A DNA stretch of 64,000 nt, from NCBI GenBank assembly GCA_905221605.1, contig CAJNDS010002634.1, positions 376,501 to 440,500 on the forward strand, given 5' to 3'. The position numbers were made by a program, and so were the translations under genes. Positions within the stretch are counted from its first letter, which is position 1. Each line of letters starts with the position of its first letter. The notes under the pieces were generated by a model. That model was not told where the DNA came from and made no database searches. It saw nothing but the letters and a program-made list of their open reading frames with translations. Positions 62,821-64,000 of this stretch are shown here, piece by piece. The DNA is from Symbiodinium natans (Eukaryota; Sar; Dinophyceae; Suessiales; Symbiodiniaceae).

Positions 62821-64000
62821 TCAAAGCGGCCGAGCTAAATCACGGCTTGCCCGAATTGGGCGTCGTGAACAAAAGTCCTGAATCCGTTGGCGGCATGCCT
62901 GGAAAACCCCAACATCCACACCAAGCCCCAACCCATCAAAAGGCATAGTAACCCCCAGGTCCGTCAAGTTGATGCCTCCAATCCAACAGGACTCTGCGTG
63001 AAAAAGCTTAACTAGGATCCGCAGCGCCTTGCGAACCAGACGCACCTGTACAGCCAAAGTCTGGTGCGGTTCCTTATAAACGATGGAAGCAGGATCAACC
63101 CAACTGTTGCTCACCGGGTCTTGGACCGGAAAGGCAACACCAGCCCCGACAATCCAAACCGTGAGCTCCAAAGTCGAAACAAGGCAAACCTGATCATGGT
63201 TGGCATCCTGCTCCAAAAGCAAAGCCGCGACACTCCTAAGAAAACCAGCTGGGAGCGCGGAGGGGGTACTATCAAGCAACTGCCTCCACCCCAGCGGGGT
63301 CAAATCCGAGAGCCTAAACTGTACATCAACCAGGGGCAAAGATATCTCGACGACATCTGGTGCAACAGGCTCAACCTCCGGACGCAAAGTTTGCTGTACA
63401 TCTGCGATAGCAAAGAACATACTACGAAGTTGACGGATCACGTTGGCCTGGCGATCATACTTCTCGCCAATGCCCTCAAGGAGCTGCAGGAACTCCAACG
63501 ATCTGCTTGCGTTTGCAACGGCCGCCACGGTGTCAGCATGCTGGTTCCACGTAGACGCCCAGATCTCAAATTCATCAGTGCACTGATGCGGATCAAGATG
63601 GGAGGGAACATGTTGGATCTGTGCCTGCGCTGGCTCCAGCTGCTCCACCAGTGCGGACAACGTTTGCCACAGATCACCATTTTCTGCTTGCGCCGAAACA
63701 TGCCCACCTTGAATGAGACCATTGATGCCGGAAGCGATGTGGTAGGCATCCATCCAAAGTGTTGCTGTTACTCGCCGACTGATGATCCAGCGAAGTGCGG
63801 CAATAGCGGCAGTCATTTCTGCTCGAGGAGTTGTCTGGAGCTGCCCGTGTAAGGGCCCACATGCAATGACGTCACCCGTGCCAGCATGCACCACGCTCCA
63901 CGCTGCAATCGCGCAATCTGCCATAGCGGGTTGAGTGCATGTCCCATCCGTGAAAATGTTCTGCCGGCCCAGCGTCGTTCTGGAAGACCAAAATTCCGCA
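62821..64000 (-). CDS. LINE-type polyprotein, RNase H and C-terminal region (5' end outside window)
   Basis: On the minus strand the frame is open from the window edge to TGA at 62821-62823. An ATG lies at 63924, but the frame is clearly coding before it (LGRQNIFTDGTCTQPAMADC). RNase H acid residues can be placed: the Asp of FTDG, the Glu of PRAEMTAAIAALRW, the Asp of LWMDAYHIASGI, and HVPSHLDPHQ with WNQHADTVA at the end. About 230 further residues follow without a recognised domain. The order fits the end of a non-LTR retrotransposon or derived reverse transcriptase/RNase H gene; the reverse transcriptase should lie to the right of the window. No stop or frameshift is visible. Alternatively it is a domesticated RNase H-like gene. 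Confidence 0.7.
   Translation of the reverse strand, partial: AEFWSSRTTLGRQNIFTDGTCTQPAMADCAIAAWSVVHAGTGDVIACGPLHGQLQTTPRAEMTAAIAALRWIISRRVTATLWMDAYHIASGINGLIQGGHVSAQAENGDLWQTLSALVEQLEPAQAQIQHVPSHLDPHQCTDEFEIWASTWNQHADTVAAVANASRSLEFLQLLEGIGEKYDRQANVIRQLRSMFFAIADVQQTLRPEVEPVAPDVVEISLPLVDVQFRLSDLTPLGWRQLLDSTPSALPAGFLRSVAALLLEQDANHDQVCLVSTLELTVWIVGAGVAFPVQDPVSNSWVDPASIVYKEPHQTLAVQVRLVRKALRILVKLFHAESCWIGGINLTDLGVTMPFDGLGLGVDVGVFQACRQRIQDFCSRRPIRASRDLARPL

Overview
The window looks like nuclear DNA of a dinoflagellate, most plausibly Symbiodiniaceae/Suessiales. Four things point there. TTTAGGG/CCCTAAA repeats are scattered in both orientations through almost every non-coding stretch. Genes are cut into very short exons. 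Introns start with GT, GC or even GA and end AG before a G. Copia and LINE retroelement coding matches what is known from these genomes. No rRNA, tRNA, CRISPR or bacterial operon structure was recognised. Exon models are hand-built from reading frame, splice dinucleotides and comparison of duplicated copies inside the window, so boundaries are approximate unless stated.

Layout. 1-12 kb: telomere-type arrays with a few coiled-coil exons (4.8-5.7 kb), several hairpin elements, and a long open region (8.6-10.2 kb) encoding a Ser/Thr-rich, single-span, proline-rich protein. 12.4-13 kb: an acidic helical protein starting MGCQTS, a lipidation-type N-terminus, whose start codon is joined to its body by excision of a short inverted-repeat intron. 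13-20 kb: telomere-type arrays, micro-exons, hairpin elements and small duplicated segments. 20.2-28.5 kb and 46.1-52.3 kb: two direct copies of one segment carrying an MFS transporter gene (Bcr/CflA or DHA1-like) of about 11 exons. The first copy has lost its start codon, gained a nonsense codon and received a 1.1 kb inverted-repeat element. The second keeps the ATG but has at least one degraded splice site.

29.5-39.5 kb: a 9,933-bp Ty1/copia element with two identical 229-bp LTRs and a CCCTA target duplication inside a telomere-type array. Its polyprotein reads Gag, CCCH and CCHC zinc fingers, protease motif(s), a C5-methyltransferase-like domain, integrase, a 2OG-Fe(II) dioxygenase-like domain (TET/JBP-like pattern), reverse transcriptase, RNase H, and a hydrophobic plus Cys/His tail. 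The frame is broken three times. 41.1-41.8 kb and 60.6-61.9 kb: two paralogous genes for proteins with a TIR-like SHAW...WCAYE domain followed by membrane segments. 42.8-43.4 kb: a very long GGT/AGT microsatellite. 57.5-58.0 kb: part of a membrane protein gene. The right edge (minus strand) is the RNase H end of a LINE-type polyprotein running out of the window.

The main unifying observation is about introns. Short inverted-repeat elements beginning CTT and ending AAG sit exactly where introns are needed. They are flanked by 4-bp duplications starting with G. Removing one duplication plus the element restores the reading frame. One insertion has an empty site in the paralogous gene. These are introner-type, intron-making elements, and they explain the GA/GC/GT variety of donor sites seen here. 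Relatives occur throughout the window.
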